A stretch of 19,175 nucleotides of DNA from JAGFIY01 sp964499285 (GCA_964499285.1 CAZCLA010000048.1:1-19175); one strand, 5' to 3'; positions 1-8,107 are shown, counted from the stretch's first letter. Notes: generated by a model from the letters alone, not told the origin. Translations and numbers: made by a program.

Positions 1-291
1 GGGGAGGTCTTCTTTTTTACCGATATATTTTAATGTATCGGTTGCATATCGCTCTGTTTGGTCGTGAACTTGACTAAGAGTCTTTCCTTCTGCCTTAGCT
101 TCAATAACTCCAATTGGCTTTCTATCAACGAAGAGAAGATAGTCCGCACTACCGGATTGAGTTGGGTATTCAGTTACAGCAATTCCAAAGTTTGATGAAG
201 GATTAAAATCTTTAAGCGATTGAACTGCCCAGCCAGCAGATTTAAGTTGGTTATCAATATTTTGACGTGCTTTTTGCTCTGGCGTTGGCAT
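1..291 (-). CDS. hsdR: Type I restriction enzyme R subunit, N-terminal part (runs off window)
   Basis: The first 97 residues of a minus-strand protein are visible; the rest lies beyond the left edge. It begins MPTPEQKARQ and carries the HsdR N-terminal nuclease domain. Visible motifs are the PD-(D/E)xK core with Asp50 (in SGSADYLLF), then Glu64 and Lys66 in VIEAK, followed by a QxxxY motif at Gln78-Tyr82, all typical of HsdR. In the family this domain cuts DNA at a distance from the recognition site and is followed by a helicase motor that translocates DNA. It needs HsdM and HsdS partners, which are not in the window. The ATG at 289-291 is the natural start. It lies beside an orphan tRNA half, so it probably belongs to an integrated element. 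A stand-alone DEAD/DEAH helicase-nuclease with the same N-domain is the alternative. Confidence 0.8.
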   Translation of the reverse strand, partial: MPTPEQKARQNIDNQLKSAGWAVQSLKDFNPSSNFGIAVTEYPTQSGSADYLLFVDRKPIGVIEAKAEGKTLSQVHDQTERYATDTLKYIGKKEDLP

Positions 292-440
292 ACTAAAATA
301 ATCGTAAAATCTAAATAATGAACTGAATTATATTATAACTTATATAAATGGTAGATGTGATGCAATAGTCTGTAATTGTTGGCGATGGTATTCAAATAAT
401 CAAAAGTTGAGGAATATTAAACGAATGAAGTCCCGAAAAA

Positions 441-464
441 TTTTCTCCACCCTTTTCTCCACCC
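441..464. repeat. Perfect tandem 12-bp repeat, two copies
   Basis: The unit TTTTCTCCACCC occurs twice back to back with no mismatch. It lies in the gene-free stretch next to the tRNA fragment. It could be a binding site of an integrase or of a replication protein of the element; nothing in the sequence decides this. Confidence 0.75.
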
Positions 465-486
465 CTAATTTTCCTTTAAACTAAAA

Positions 487-517
487 AAGCCCGATAACTT
501 ATTGAGTTATAAGGCTT
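487..517 (-). terminator. Hairpin, possible minus-strand terminator
   Basis: AAGCC (487-491) pairs with GGCTT (513-517), and ATAACT (494-499) with AGTTAT (505-510), around a 5-nt loop, with a 2-nt internal mismatch on each side. A run of A at 483-488 would be a U-tract in a minus-strand transcript. It would stop leftward transcription before hsdR. No minus-strand gene lies upstream of it in the window, so its client is unknown. Confidence 0.4.
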
Positions 518-628
518 AAAAGTTCGAATTTACGAGAGAAAGTTGCAATTTCAATTTGACATAGGCGGGTCGAAAGGATCTCCTGGCTGATAGGGCGAAC
601 TTCCGCATAATCAGTAAATAAATAAAAA

Positions 629-652
629 TGTACTTCAGTTTGTACTTCAGTT
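629..652. repeat. Perfect tandem 12-bp repeat near att site
   Basis: TGTACTTCAGTT is present twice in direct tandem, ending 65 bases before the tRNA fragment. A related copy, TGTACTTCGATT, lies on the other side of the fragment at 858-869. Repeats bracketing an attachment core resemble arm-type sites of tyrosine integrases, but this is inference. Confidence 0.65.
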
Positions 653-717
653 AAATATACAGCTTCTTTAAATAATTGTAAAACAATGACTTATACTGAT
701 CATAGAATTTATACACA

Positions 718-763
718 CTGATTTGTAATCAGCAGGTTGCGGGTTCGAGTCCCATCACCAGCT
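718..763 (+). pseudogene. 3' half of tRNA-Thr(TGT); attachment-site scar
   Basis: The sequence runs from the anticodon stem-loop (CTGA, loop TTTGTAA with anticodon TGT at 724-726, then TCAGC) through the variable loop and T-arm (TTCGAGT loop) to the acceptor strand CACCAGC and discriminator T763. The D-arm and 5' acceptor strand (expected GCTGGTG) are absent: the bases before 718 bear no tRNA resemblance. Homology therefore begins abruptly in the anticodon stem. This is the usual product of integration into a tRNA 3' end: the element restores a full tRNA at its far end and leaves the old 3' half behind. The fragment still has its own terminator just downstream. A simple tRNA deletion is the alternative. 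Confidence 0.75.
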
Positions 764-770
764 CTTGATA

Positions 771-806
771 CCCCGATTATATATAAATAATCGGGGGGGT
801 TTTTTT
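771..806 (+). terminator. Rho-independent terminator of the tRNA locus
   Basis: A perfect 10-bp stem, CCCCGATTAT (771-780) with ATAATCGGGG (787-796), is followed by three G and a run of seven T. It lies 7 bases after the tRNA fragment, so it probably was the terminator of the intact tRNA-Thr gene. Confidence 0.88.
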
Positions 807-1280
807 ATTTTGTTAATCTCGTTTTACCGTTCTAAATCAGCTCATTTTAGACTTCATTGTACTTCGATTATCTGTTATGATACTGAAGATTATCTATCTC
901 TTTACCTACCTTCATCTTGTTGACACAAAGAAAAGCATCAAAGTCTGATTATTGCAATAAACAAAAGTTAGATTCAGCTTTGAATAACATATCACCTTTG
1001 AATTTGCTTGCTGCAAACAGGTTTGAAAAAAATATTTCAATGAATCTATAAATGATTTTTATCGCAAAAGAATTTTAATTGTTTATAAAAAAATATTTAA
1101 GTGATGATAGTATATTTTTGTCCTCTGATAAAACCATAAATTGAAAATATTTTATTTAATGCTTGCGTATGTTTTATTATTCTTATAAATTAAAAACAGA
1201 ACAAAATTTCTGATTATAAATTATTTTCAAGATATCATCCTAATAAAAGAATCTTTAATTCCTTTTGAAGGATAACTTTT
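807..1280. other. AT-rich upstream region of the nar operon
   Basis: No gene is seen: all frames are closed by stops. The stretch should hold the nar promoter, but I find no convincing -35/-10 pair and no clear FNR site (TTGAT-N4-ATCAA). It does contain three palindromes: TTATTGCAATAA at 949-960, TTTGC-N5-GCAAA at 1003-1017 and TTGAAA-N6-TTTCAA at 1023-1040. A ribosome binding site GAAGGAT (1267-1273) precedes the first gene. Confidence 0.5.
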
Positions 1281-2105
1281 ATGATATATTATAATATTCT
1301 TAAAGTCCTTTTTATTGTATGCTTATTTCAATCGTTGATAGCACAGGAAACAGGTAAAAAGATTTTTTCTGCACAATGTGCTGTATGTCATACGATCGGA
1401 GAAGGAAAACGAGTTGGTCCCGATCTCGAAAATATTCAAAAAAGAAGGGACGATGAATGGTTGATAAAATTTATCAGATCTTCACAAACACTTATCATTC
1501 AAGGCGATTCATTAGCAGTATTGGTTTTTGAGGAGAATAATAGAACCATCATGCCTGATCAATCGTTAAGTGATATTGAGGTAAAATCCGTACTTGAATA
1601 TATCACACTCAATAGTCCTGATCCTAATAATCCCAAAATAAGAACACCAAAACAAATTTTTGATCCCACAAATGTAACCCAGGTTGATATCGACAGAGGG
1701 AAAAAATTATTCGAAGGAACTGTAGAATTTGAAAACGGGGGCGCTCCCTGTGTCGTTTGCCATAACGTGCAGCTCCCGGGTGTATTTGACGGCGGAACTT
1801 TAGCTAAAGACCTGAGTATGGCTTTCACAAGATTAAGTCCCGCGGGTGTTGATGGTATTATTAGAAATCCTCCGTTCCCTGCAATGGTAAACAGCTTTGC
1901 AGACAAACCCCTAACCGATCAGGAAGTTAAAGATTTACTAGCCTTTTTATATTATTCCGATGATTGGAATTTATATCAAAATTATTCCGGGAACGGAAAT
2001 ATTATTTTCTTAGCAGTTTCAATATTTGGTTTGAATATTGTTTTTCTCTTTTTCCTTTGGAATTGGAGAAAAGTAAAAAAATACAGTGTTAATTCCGGTC
2101 GTTAA
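1281..2105 (+). CDS. narC: Membrane-anchored diheme cytochrome c of nitrate reductase (NarC-like)
   Basis: A 274-residue protein with an N-terminal signal or anchor segment (about 1-21), two c-type haem sites and one C-terminal membrane helix (about 240-262) followed by a basic tail. Haem motifs are CAVCH at 33-37 and CVVCH at 157-161. Met91 (in TIMPDQ) and Met202 (in FPAMVNSF) are the likely distal ligands. The haem domains would face the periplasm. It is first in the operon, 26 bases before narG, like narC of the Thermus narCGHJIK operon, where this cytochrome belongs to the reductase complex and can exchange electrons with periplasmic partners. The ATG has a GAAGGAT Shine-Dalgarno 7 bases upstream. 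The fold is certain; the NarC name rests on position and architecture. Confidence 0.85.
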   Translation: MIYYNILKVLFIVCLFQSLIAQETGKKIFSAQCAVCHTIGEGKRVGPDLENIQKRRDDEWLIKFIRSSQTLIIQGDSLAVLVFEENNRTIMPDQSLSDIEVKSVLEYITLNSPDPNNPKIRTPKQIFDPTNVTQVDIDRGKKLFEGTVEFENGGAPCVVCHNVQLPGVFDGGTLAKDLSMAFTRLSPAGVDGIIRNPPFPAMVNSFADKPLTDQEVKDLLAFLYYSDDWNLYQNYSGNGNIIFLAVSIFGLNIVFLFFLWNWRKVKKYSVNSGR

Positions 2106-2131
2106 TTTTTAATAAAAATATAAGTGAGTTT

Positions 2132-5100
2132 ATGAGCTGGATTAAAGACATCGTTTCTCCCGATACGAGAAAGTGGGAGGAGTTTTACCGTAACCGTTTT
2201 CAACACGATAGAATTGTAAGAAGCACTCACGGCGTGAACTGCACTGGTGGCTGCTCTTGGCAGATTCACGTTAAAGACGGAATAGTTGTTTGGGAAACAC
2301 AGCAATTGGATTATCCATTACTCGAAAGCACCCTGCCCCCTTACGAACCGCGCGGCTGCCAACGCGGAATTTCTTTTTCGTGGTACTTGTACAGCCCGCT
2401 TAGAATTAAATATCCGCTCATACGGGGAGCTTTGGTTGATGCCTACAGAGAGGAAAAAGAAAAAACCGGCGATCCTTTGAAAGCCTGGGAAAATTTACAG
2501 AACAACAAAGGAAAAAGAAAAGAATACCAAACAGCACGCGGTAAAGGAGGATTCAGAAGAACTTCTTGGGATGAAGTTCTCGAAATTATTGCCGCAGCAA
2601 ATATTTATACGGCAAAAAAATATGGTCCCGATAGAGTAATCGGTTTCTCGCCGATTCCCGCTATGTCGATGTTAAGTTATGCAGCAGGCAGCAGGTTTCT
2701 TCAATTATTCGGCGGAGTGAACTTAAGCTTTTACGATTGGTACTGCGATTTGCCGAACGCCTCGCCCGAAATTTGGGGCGAGCAGACCGATGTATGCGAA
2801 AGCGCCGATTGGTACAATTCAAAAATGATTGCCGTAATGGGCGCTAACTTGAATATGACGCGTACACCCGACTGTCACTTTTTCGCCGAATCTCGTCACA
2901 ACGGAACAAAAGCCGTAGTATTTGCACCCGATTTCAATCAAGTTGCTAAGTATGCAGACCAGTGGATACCGCTTCACGCCGGAAGCGACGGCGCTTTTTG
3001 GATGGCGGTAACTCACGTAATTTTAAAAGAATTCCATCACGAAAAGAAAACACCTTACTTTATTGATTACGTAAAAAAATACACCGACTCCCCCTATCTT
3101 GTTGAATTGAAAAATGAAGACGGGGTTTATAAACCGGATAGATTAGTTCGAGCGAATCAAATTACAGAATACGAAAATATTTCGAACGGCGATTGGAAGT
3201 TTTTAAACATCGATTCGGAAACCGGAAAACTTGTAGTTCCGAAAGGAAGTATGGGTCACAGATGGGATAAAGAAAAAGGCGGTTGGAATATGAAGTACGA
3301 AAACTCAACCGACAATTCCAAATACGATCCCTTGCTTACATTGAGTGATGATAATGACGAAATCCTACAAGTAGAATTTGTTGAGTACGGATTGAATCAA
3401 CAACGACAACGCGGCATTCCTGTAAAATTGATTCAAACAAAGGACGGAAAAAAGATTGCCGTTACAACCGTTTACGATTTAACAATGGCACAGTATGGTG
3501 TCAGCCGTGGATTGGACGGTGATTACCCGGAAGATTATTCCGATAAAGATGCTGCTTACACACCTGCCTGGCAGGAGATATTTACCGGCATCGATTCAAA
3601 AACCGTAATAAGCTATGCAAGAGAGTGGGCATACACCGCTGAAGCTACCGAGGGTAAGTGTATGATAATTATCGGTGCGGGAATAAATCATTGGTATCAT
3701 AATAACCTAATGTATCGAGCAGGCATTATGGCATTAATGTTGACCGGATGCGTTGGGAAAAATGGCGGTGGTCTGAATCACTATGTAGGACAGGAAAAAT
3801 TAGCACCTTCCGATTCTTGGGGCGCAATTGCGTTTGCTAAAGATTGGGTTGGCGGTACACGACTTCAGCAAACTCCAATCTGGCATTATATTAATACGTG
3901 CCAGTACCGTTATGACGGACTTACTTCAAGATACAGCGCCGGTCCCGATAACGAGCTTACAAAAAAACATATGGGCGATCTGATCTTCAAAGCTGTTCGA
4001 ATGGGATGGATGCCTTTTTATCCGCAATTCAACAAAAACACTTTGGAGTTAAGTAAAGAAGCCGGGTCAAAAGACCCCGAAGAAATAAAGAAATTTGTTT
4101 TAGAGAAATTAAAAAATAGGGAAGTGGAATATTCAATTGCTGATCCCGATAACGAGATAAACTTTCCTCGCGTGTGGTACATCTGGCGCGGCAATGCAAT
4201 TTCCGGCAGTATGAAAGGACACGAATACGCGCTTAAGCATTACCTCGGAACCCACCATAATACAATTGCAAAAGATAACGAAGAGAAAACCGAAGAATTA
4301 AAATGGCACGATGTTGCGCCTGTCGGTAAAATGGATTTAGTTGTTGACCTGAACTTTAGAATGGATTCGTCGGCATTATATTCAGATATAGTTTTGCCGG
4401 CTGCTTCCTGGTACGAAAAGGATGATTTGAATAGTACCGATATGCACTCGTTCATTCACCCGTTATCGGCTGCAATCGCGCCGGTTTGGGAATCTAAATC
4501 CGACTGGGAAATATTTAAAGCCGTTGCACAGAAAACAAGTGAACTCGCAAAAACTCATTTCAACGAACCGCAGACGGATATAATAACAGCTCCTCTCTCT
4601 CATGATTCCGCAGATGAAATCACACAGCCCGAAATGAAAGATTGGTTCACCGGTGAATGCGAAGCGGTTCCCGGTAAAACAATGCACAAGATTGCTGTTG
4701 TTGAAAGAGACTACACAAAGATCTACGATAAATTTATTTCACTCGGTGATAATATTAAAAAATCCGGTCTGGGCGCTCACGGCAACCATTACAAGTGCGA
4801 AGATTTTTATGATGATATGTTAACGTCGAATTATTTCCCAAAAGAAAAGGTTGACGGAAATGTTTATCCGTCTTTAAAGGAAGCAATTTCAGCAGCAAAC
4901 GCTGTGCTTCATCTTTCTTCGTTAACAAACGGCGAGTTAACAAAACGTGCATATGATTTTATGGAAGAAAAATCCGGCTTGGTTTTATCCGATTTAGCCG
5001 AAGGAAGTAAAGATGTAAGAATGGATTTTAAAGACCTGCAGGCTCAACCGAGAAGATACAATACTTCTCCTGTTTGGTCCGGTTTGATGAACAACGGCAG

Positions 5101-5740
5101 GGCTTACTCGGCATTTACTTATAATGTAGAGAGATTAGTACCGTGGCGAACATTAACCGGCAGGCAGCATTTCTATCTCGATCACGAAATGTATATTAAA
5201 TTCGGCGAGCATCTTCCTACGTATAAACCGTCGCCAAGACCGGAAGTTTTCGGCGACTTAAAAGAAACGTTAAAAAACAAAGATGCGAAAGCGCTCAATT
5301 GTCTAACCCCTCACGGCAAATGGCATATTCACTCAACATATATGGATAATCTGAGGATGCTTACACTTTCTAGAGGATGCGAACCTTGCTGGCTAAGCGA
5401 AGAGGATGCCGACGAATTGGGAATTAGGGATAACGATTGGGTAGAAGTTTATAACGATCACGGCGTTTACTGTACTAGGGCAGTTGTAAGCAGCAGAATT
5501 CCTAAAGGTGTGTGCATTGTTTATCATACTGTTGAAAGGACAATTACAATTCCTAAATCACCTGAAAGAGGAAACAAAAGAGCCGGCGGAAATAACAGTA
5601 TTACGCGTACACACTTAAAACCGAATTTGCTTGCAGGCGGTTACGGACAGTTTTCGTATCACTTTAATTACTGGGGACCGACTGCCCCAAATCGTGATAC
5701 GCACGTTGTGGTTAAGAAGATGAGTAAAGTCGTGTTTTAA
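2132..5740 (+). CDS. narG: Respiratory nitrate reductase alpha subunit, molybdopterin-binding
   Basis: Catalytic subunit of membrane-bound nitrate reductase, reducing nitrate to nitrite at a bis-MGD molybdenum centre on the cytoplasmic side. It has 1202 residues (E. coli NarG has 1247) and aligns from end to end, lacking only short terminal tails. The FS0 [4Fe-4S] ligands His33, Cys37, Cys41 and Cys76 keep the exact E. coli spacing (HxxxCxxxC, then 34 residues, C). The probable Mo ligand is Asp205 in YDWYCDLP. There is no twin-arginine signal, which supports the cytoplasmic orientation typical of NarG rather than the outward-facing archaeal and nitrite oxidoreductase types. One oddity is a Cys pair at 1083 and 1086 (RGCEPCW) where E. 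coli has RGGPVVW. A palindromic repeat separates it from narH. Confidence 0.97.
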   Translation: MSWIKDIVSPDTRKWEEFYRNRFQHDRIVRSTHGVNCTGGCSWQIHVKDGIVVWETQQLDYPLLESTLPPYEPRGCQRGISFSWYLYSPLRIKYPLIRGALVDAYREEKEKTGDPLKAWENLQNNKGKRKEYQTARGKGGFRRTSWDEVLEIIAAANIYTAKKYGPDRVIGFSPIPAMSMLSYAAGSRFLQLFGGVNLSFYDWYCDLPNASPEIWGEQTDVCESADWYNSKMIAVMGANLNMTRTPDCHFFAESRHNGTKAVVFAPDFNQVAKYADQWIPLHAGSDGAFWMAVTHVILKEFHHEKKTPYFIDYVKKYTDSPYLVELKNEDGVYKPDRLVRANQITEYENISNGDWKFLNIDSETGKLVVPKGSMGHRWDKEKGGWNMKYENSTDNSKYDPLLTLSDDNDEILQVEFVEYGLNQQRQRGIPVKLIQTKDGKKIAVTTVYDLTMAQYGVSRGLDGDYPEDYSDKDAAYTPAWQEIFTGIDSKTVISYAREWAYTAEATEGKCMIIIGAGINHWYHNNLMYRAGIMALMLTGCVGKNGGGLNHYVGQEKLAPSDSWGAIAFAKDWVGGTRLQQTPIWHYINTCQYRYDGLTSRYSAGPDNELTKKHMGDLIFKAVRMGWMPFYPQFNKNTLELSKEAGSKDPEEIKKFVLEKLKNREVEYSIADPDNEINFPRVWYIWRGNAISGSMKGHEYALKHYLGTHHNTIAKDNEEKTEELKWHDVAPVGKMDLVVDLNFRMDSSALYSDIVLPAASWYEKDDLNSTDMHSFIHPLSAAIAPVWESKSDWEIFKAVAQKTSELAKTHFNEPQTDIITAPLSHDSADEITQPEMKDWFTGECEAVPGKTMHKIAVVERDYTKIYDKFISLGDNIKKSGLGAHGNHYKCEDFYDDMLTSNYFPKEKVDGNVYPSLKEAISAANAVLHLSSLTNGELTKRAYDFMEEKSGLVLSDLAEGSKDVRMDFKDLQAQPRRYNTSPVWSGLMNNGRAYSAFTYNVERLVPWRTLTGRQHFYLDHEMYIKFGEHLPTYKPSPRPEVFGDLKETLKNKDAKALNCLTPHGKWHIHSTYMDNLRMLTLSRGCEPCWLSEEDADELGIRDNDWVEVYNDHGVYCTRAVVSSRIPKGVCIVYHTVERTITIPKSPERGNKRAGGNNSITRTHLKPNLLAGGYGQFSYHFNYWGPTAPNRDTHVVVKKMSKVVF

Positions 5741-5753
5741 TATAAAAATGGAA

Positions 5754-5822
5754 TGCAGATGACACTGATTAAACTGATTATCACAGATTTTAATCTGCGA
5801 TAATCTAGCCCCATCAGTGATC
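5754..5822. repeat. Imperfect palindromic intergenic repeat inside the nar operon
   Basis: Inner arms GATTATCACAGATT (5776-5789) and AATCTGCGATAATC (5792-5805) pair with one mismatch around a TT loop. Outer arms CACTGAT (5763-5769) and ATCAGTG (5813-5819) extend the structure. It lies in the 132-base gap between narG and narH. The layout resembles dispersed palindromic repeats (REP or small MITE type), and words of this kind recur in genomes of this group, from my general recollection. In RNA it forms a long hairpin without a U-tract, so it is more likely a stability or attenuation element than a full terminator. Confidence 0.75.
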
Positions 5823-5872
5823 TATTTATTCTTAATGAACAAGAAATTAAAAACAAATGTAAAGTAAAAACT

Positions 5873-7426
5873 ATGGACGTACGCTCACAAGTAGCAATGG
5901 TATTTCATCTCGATAAATGTATCGGGTGCCACACTTGTTCAATAGCTTGTAAAAATATTTGGACCGACCGGAAAGGCGCCGAATATATGTGGTGGAACAA
6001 CGTCGAGACAAAGCCCGGAACCGGTTACCCTACGAAATGGGAAGACCAGGATATTTACAAAGGCGGCTGGAGGAAAAACGGTAAAGAAAAAATTTCGCTT
6101 CGGGGTTCCGGTAAATACAAAGGATTGCTTAACATTTTTCATAATCCTTATCTGCCGGTACTAGATGATTATTATGAACCTTGGACTTATAAATATCTCG
6201 ATTTGATTGAATCACCCGCGGGCGATGATCAGCCGACTGCAAGACCGGTTTCGCTTGTAACCGGAAAGCCAATCGATATTAAGGGCGGACCAAATTGGGA
6301 TGACGATTTAAGCGGTACACCCGAATATGCCCGCCGTGATCCTAATCTGAAAAATCTTAGTAAGGCAGAACGGGAAGCAATGTTTCAACTGGAAAAGATG
6401 GCAATGTTTTATCTGCCGAGAATTTGCAACCATTGTTTGAATCCCGCCTGCGTTGCTTCGTGTCCATCCGGCGCAATTTATAAACGGGGCGAAGACGGAG
6501 TTGTGCTTATAAATCAGAAAGTCTGCCGTGCTTGGAGAATGTGCGTAACTGCATGTCCGTATAAAAAATCATATTACAATTGGAACACCGGCAAATCGGA
6601 AAAATGTATTTTATGTTACCCGCGTTTGGAAGCCGGGCACGCGCCGGCTTGTATGCATTCCTGCGTCGGAAGAATTCGTTACCTCGGAGTTTTACTTTAT
6701 GATGCCGATAAAATCGAAGCAGCCGCCTCGGTTCCGGACGATGAATTAATCGGCAGCCAGCTTGATTTGATACTCGATCCGTACGATGAAGAAGTAATCC
6801 GAAATGCAAAAGAAAACGGCGTTGCGGATTCAACAATTAAAGCCGCTCAGACTTCACCGGTTTATAAATTTGTAAAAGAATGGGGATTGGCGCTTCCGCT
6901 TCACGCAGAATACAGAACGCTGCCGATGCTTTTCTACGTTCCGCCGATGCTGCCTGTTATGGCTTCACTCAGCACAACCGATGACAGCGGACAAGCGGTA
7001 AAGCTCGACCCGGTTGCAAAGTTTTGGGATAAGAATCACCGATACGATACAACTTCAAAAACAATTATGCAGACAGTTGAACAGGCTCGCTTCCCGGTTA
7101 AATATATGGCTAATCTCTTCGGAACCGGCAGTGAAGAAAAATTAATCGAAGTACTTAAAAAGCAGCTTGCTGTAAGAGTTCACAGAAGACACGTAACCGT
7201 AGGCGATGTGGATGCCGGTTTAACAAACGATACTTTGAACGAAGTAAAACTAACTGCAGAAATTGCAGATGATATTTATCGTTTAACTTCACTTGCTAAG
7301 TTTGATGATAGATTTAACATTCCACCCGCACATAGAGAGCAGGCGATTGAAATGATGGACTTTGCCGGTGATGCGAAAGGTTCAACAGGGTTCGGTTTCA
7401 AAGAAACACCGCAGAGAGGATTATAG
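5873..7426 (+). CDS. narH: Respiratory nitrate reductase beta subunit, iron-sulfur protein
   Basis: Electron-transfer subunit of 517 residues that carries electrons from NarI to NarG. Four Cys groups are visible: Cys16/19/22/26; Cys185/188/193/197; Cys218/224/228 with Trp221; and Cys245/248/260/264. The third group has Trp where a fourth Cys would be (CRAWRMC), which is the NarH signature for a [3Fe-4S] cluster, so three [4Fe-4S] and one [3Fe-4S] are expected. Long stretches such as CLNPACVASCPSGAIYKR and CVGRIRYLGVLLYDAD are nearly identical to E. coli NarH. The stop codon directly abuts the narJ ATG, implying translational coupling. The C-terminal tail differs from E. coli and is glycine-rich. 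No strong Shine-Dalgarno is visible at the ATG. Confidence 0.97.
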   Translation: MDVRSQVAMVFHLDKCIGCHTCSIACKNIWTDRKGAEYMWWNNVETKPGTGYPTKWEDQDIYKGGWRKNGKEKISLRGSGKYKGLLNIFHNPYLPVLDDYYEPWTYKYLDLIESPAGDDQPTARPVSLVTGKPIDIKGGPNWDDDLSGTPEYARRDPNLKNLSKAEREAMFQLEKMAMFYLPRICNHCLNPACVASCPSGAIYKRGEDGVVLINQKVCRAWRMCVTACPYKKSYYNWNTGKSEKCILCYPRLEAGHAPACMHSCVGRIRYLGVLLYDADKIEAAASVPDDELIGSQLDLILDPYDEEVIRNAKENGVADSTIKAAQTSPVYKFVKEWGLALPLHAEYRTLPMLFYVPPMLPVMASLSTTDDSGQAVKLDPVAKFWDKNHRYDTTSKTIMQTVEQARFPVKYMANLFGTGSEEKLIEVLKKQLAVRVHRRHVTVGDVDAGLTNDTLNEVKLTAEIADDIYRLTSLAKFDDRFNIPPAHREQAIEMMDFAGDAKGSTGFGFKETPQRGL

Positions 7427-8101
7427 ATGATAAACGAGATAGATGTCTACAAAGGATATGAAATTTATGCGGATGTGTTCGCTTACCCGAATAATTCTTT
7501 GAAAGAAAAGATAGAGAATGTTCAACAATATCTTAATGTGAATTATCCTAATGCAGCGGTGGTGTTTAAAGAGTTTGCCGGTTTTTCTAAAAATATCGAT
7601 ATAAAGTCGTGGGAAGAAATTTACACACGTTCATTCGATGTGCAGGCATTAACAACTCTTGATCTCGGTTACGTTCTTTTCGGTGATGATTATAAACGCG
7701 GCGAACTGCTTGTTAATCTTAACAACGAACATAAGAAAGCAGACAATGCTTGCAGGAATGAATTGAGCGATCATCTTCCAAATGTTTTAAGATTGCTTGC
7801 AAAATTAAAAGATGAAGAATTGCGCGCTGATATTATTTCTTTAATACTCTACCCGGCGTTGCGAAAAATCGAATCCGAGTTTGATTCAAAACATATTGAA
7901 ATGAAGAGCAAAGTATATAACAAACATCATAGAACGATAATTGAGAGAAATGAATCTTACGGATTAATATACCGCCGTACGATTCAAACATTGCTGGTTA
8001 TGCTCGAAGAAGATTTTTGGGAGATTATCAGAATCCCGGTCAACGATAAAAATTTTTCGAATCAGATCATAAAAGAATTGGAAATAGAAAAATTAGGATA
8101 A
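7427..8101 (+). CDS. narJ: Nitrate reductase assembly chaperone NarJ
   Basis: A 224-residue helical, charged protein without membrane segments or signal peptide, of the NarJ/TorD-type chaperone family. In this family the protein binds the NarG N-terminus and allows molybdenum cofactor and FS0 insertion before membrane docking; it is not part of the final enzyme. The NarJ-like segment ELSDHLPNVLRLLAKL (about 112-127) and its place between narH and narI identify it. Its ATG follows the narH stop with no spacing and its own stop lies 6 bases before narI, so the three are tightly coupled. Sequence conservation is low, as is usual for these chaperones. Confidence 0.9.
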   Translation: MINEIDVYKGYEIYADVFAYPNNSLKEKIENVQQYLNVNYPNAAVVFKEFAGFSKNIDIKSWEEIYTRSFDVQALTTLDLGYVLFGDDYKRGELLVNLNNEHKKADNACRNELSDHLPNVLRLLAKLKDEELRADIISLILYPALRKIESEFDSKHIEMKSKVYNKHHRTIIERNESYGLIYRRTIQTLLVMLEEDFWEIIRIPVNDKNFSNQIIKELEIEKLG

Positions 8102-8107
8102 ACTAAA

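Larger units (their letters stand above)
292..717. other. Gene-free stretch between hsdR and tRNA fragment
   Basis: All six frames are broken by frequent stops and I see no gene. It holds two different tandem 12-bp repeats (441-464, 629-652), a terminator-like hairpin (487-517) and a GC-richer island at about 562-607 (with short GCGG/CCGC complementarity) in otherwise AT-rich DNA. This content fits the non-coding end of an integrated element rather than a decayed gene. Confidence 0.5.

Noticed and set aside
441..652. CRISPR array
   Set aside because: The repeats are only 12 bp, directly tandem without spacers, and two copies each.
400..660. Possible integrase or recombinase remnant in the gene-free stretch
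   Set aside because: Short peptides in both strands show no recombinase catalytic motif and are broken by stops; I could not support a pseudogene.
2102..5000. Short open frames antisense to or out of frame with narG (for example 2819-3016 and 4240-4455)
   Set aside because: They lie wholly within narG, show no family motif, ribosome site or membrane pattern, and narG is fully conserved across them.
2132..5740. Nitrite oxidoreductase (NxrA) rather than NarG
   Set aside because: Match to E. coli NarG is end to end, no export signal is present, and NarJ, four-His NarI and NarK accompany it.
6507..6836. 109-codon minus-strand frame inside narH
   Set aside because: A shadow of the conserved NarH ferredoxin region; its Arg/His-rich composition is typical of antisense reading.
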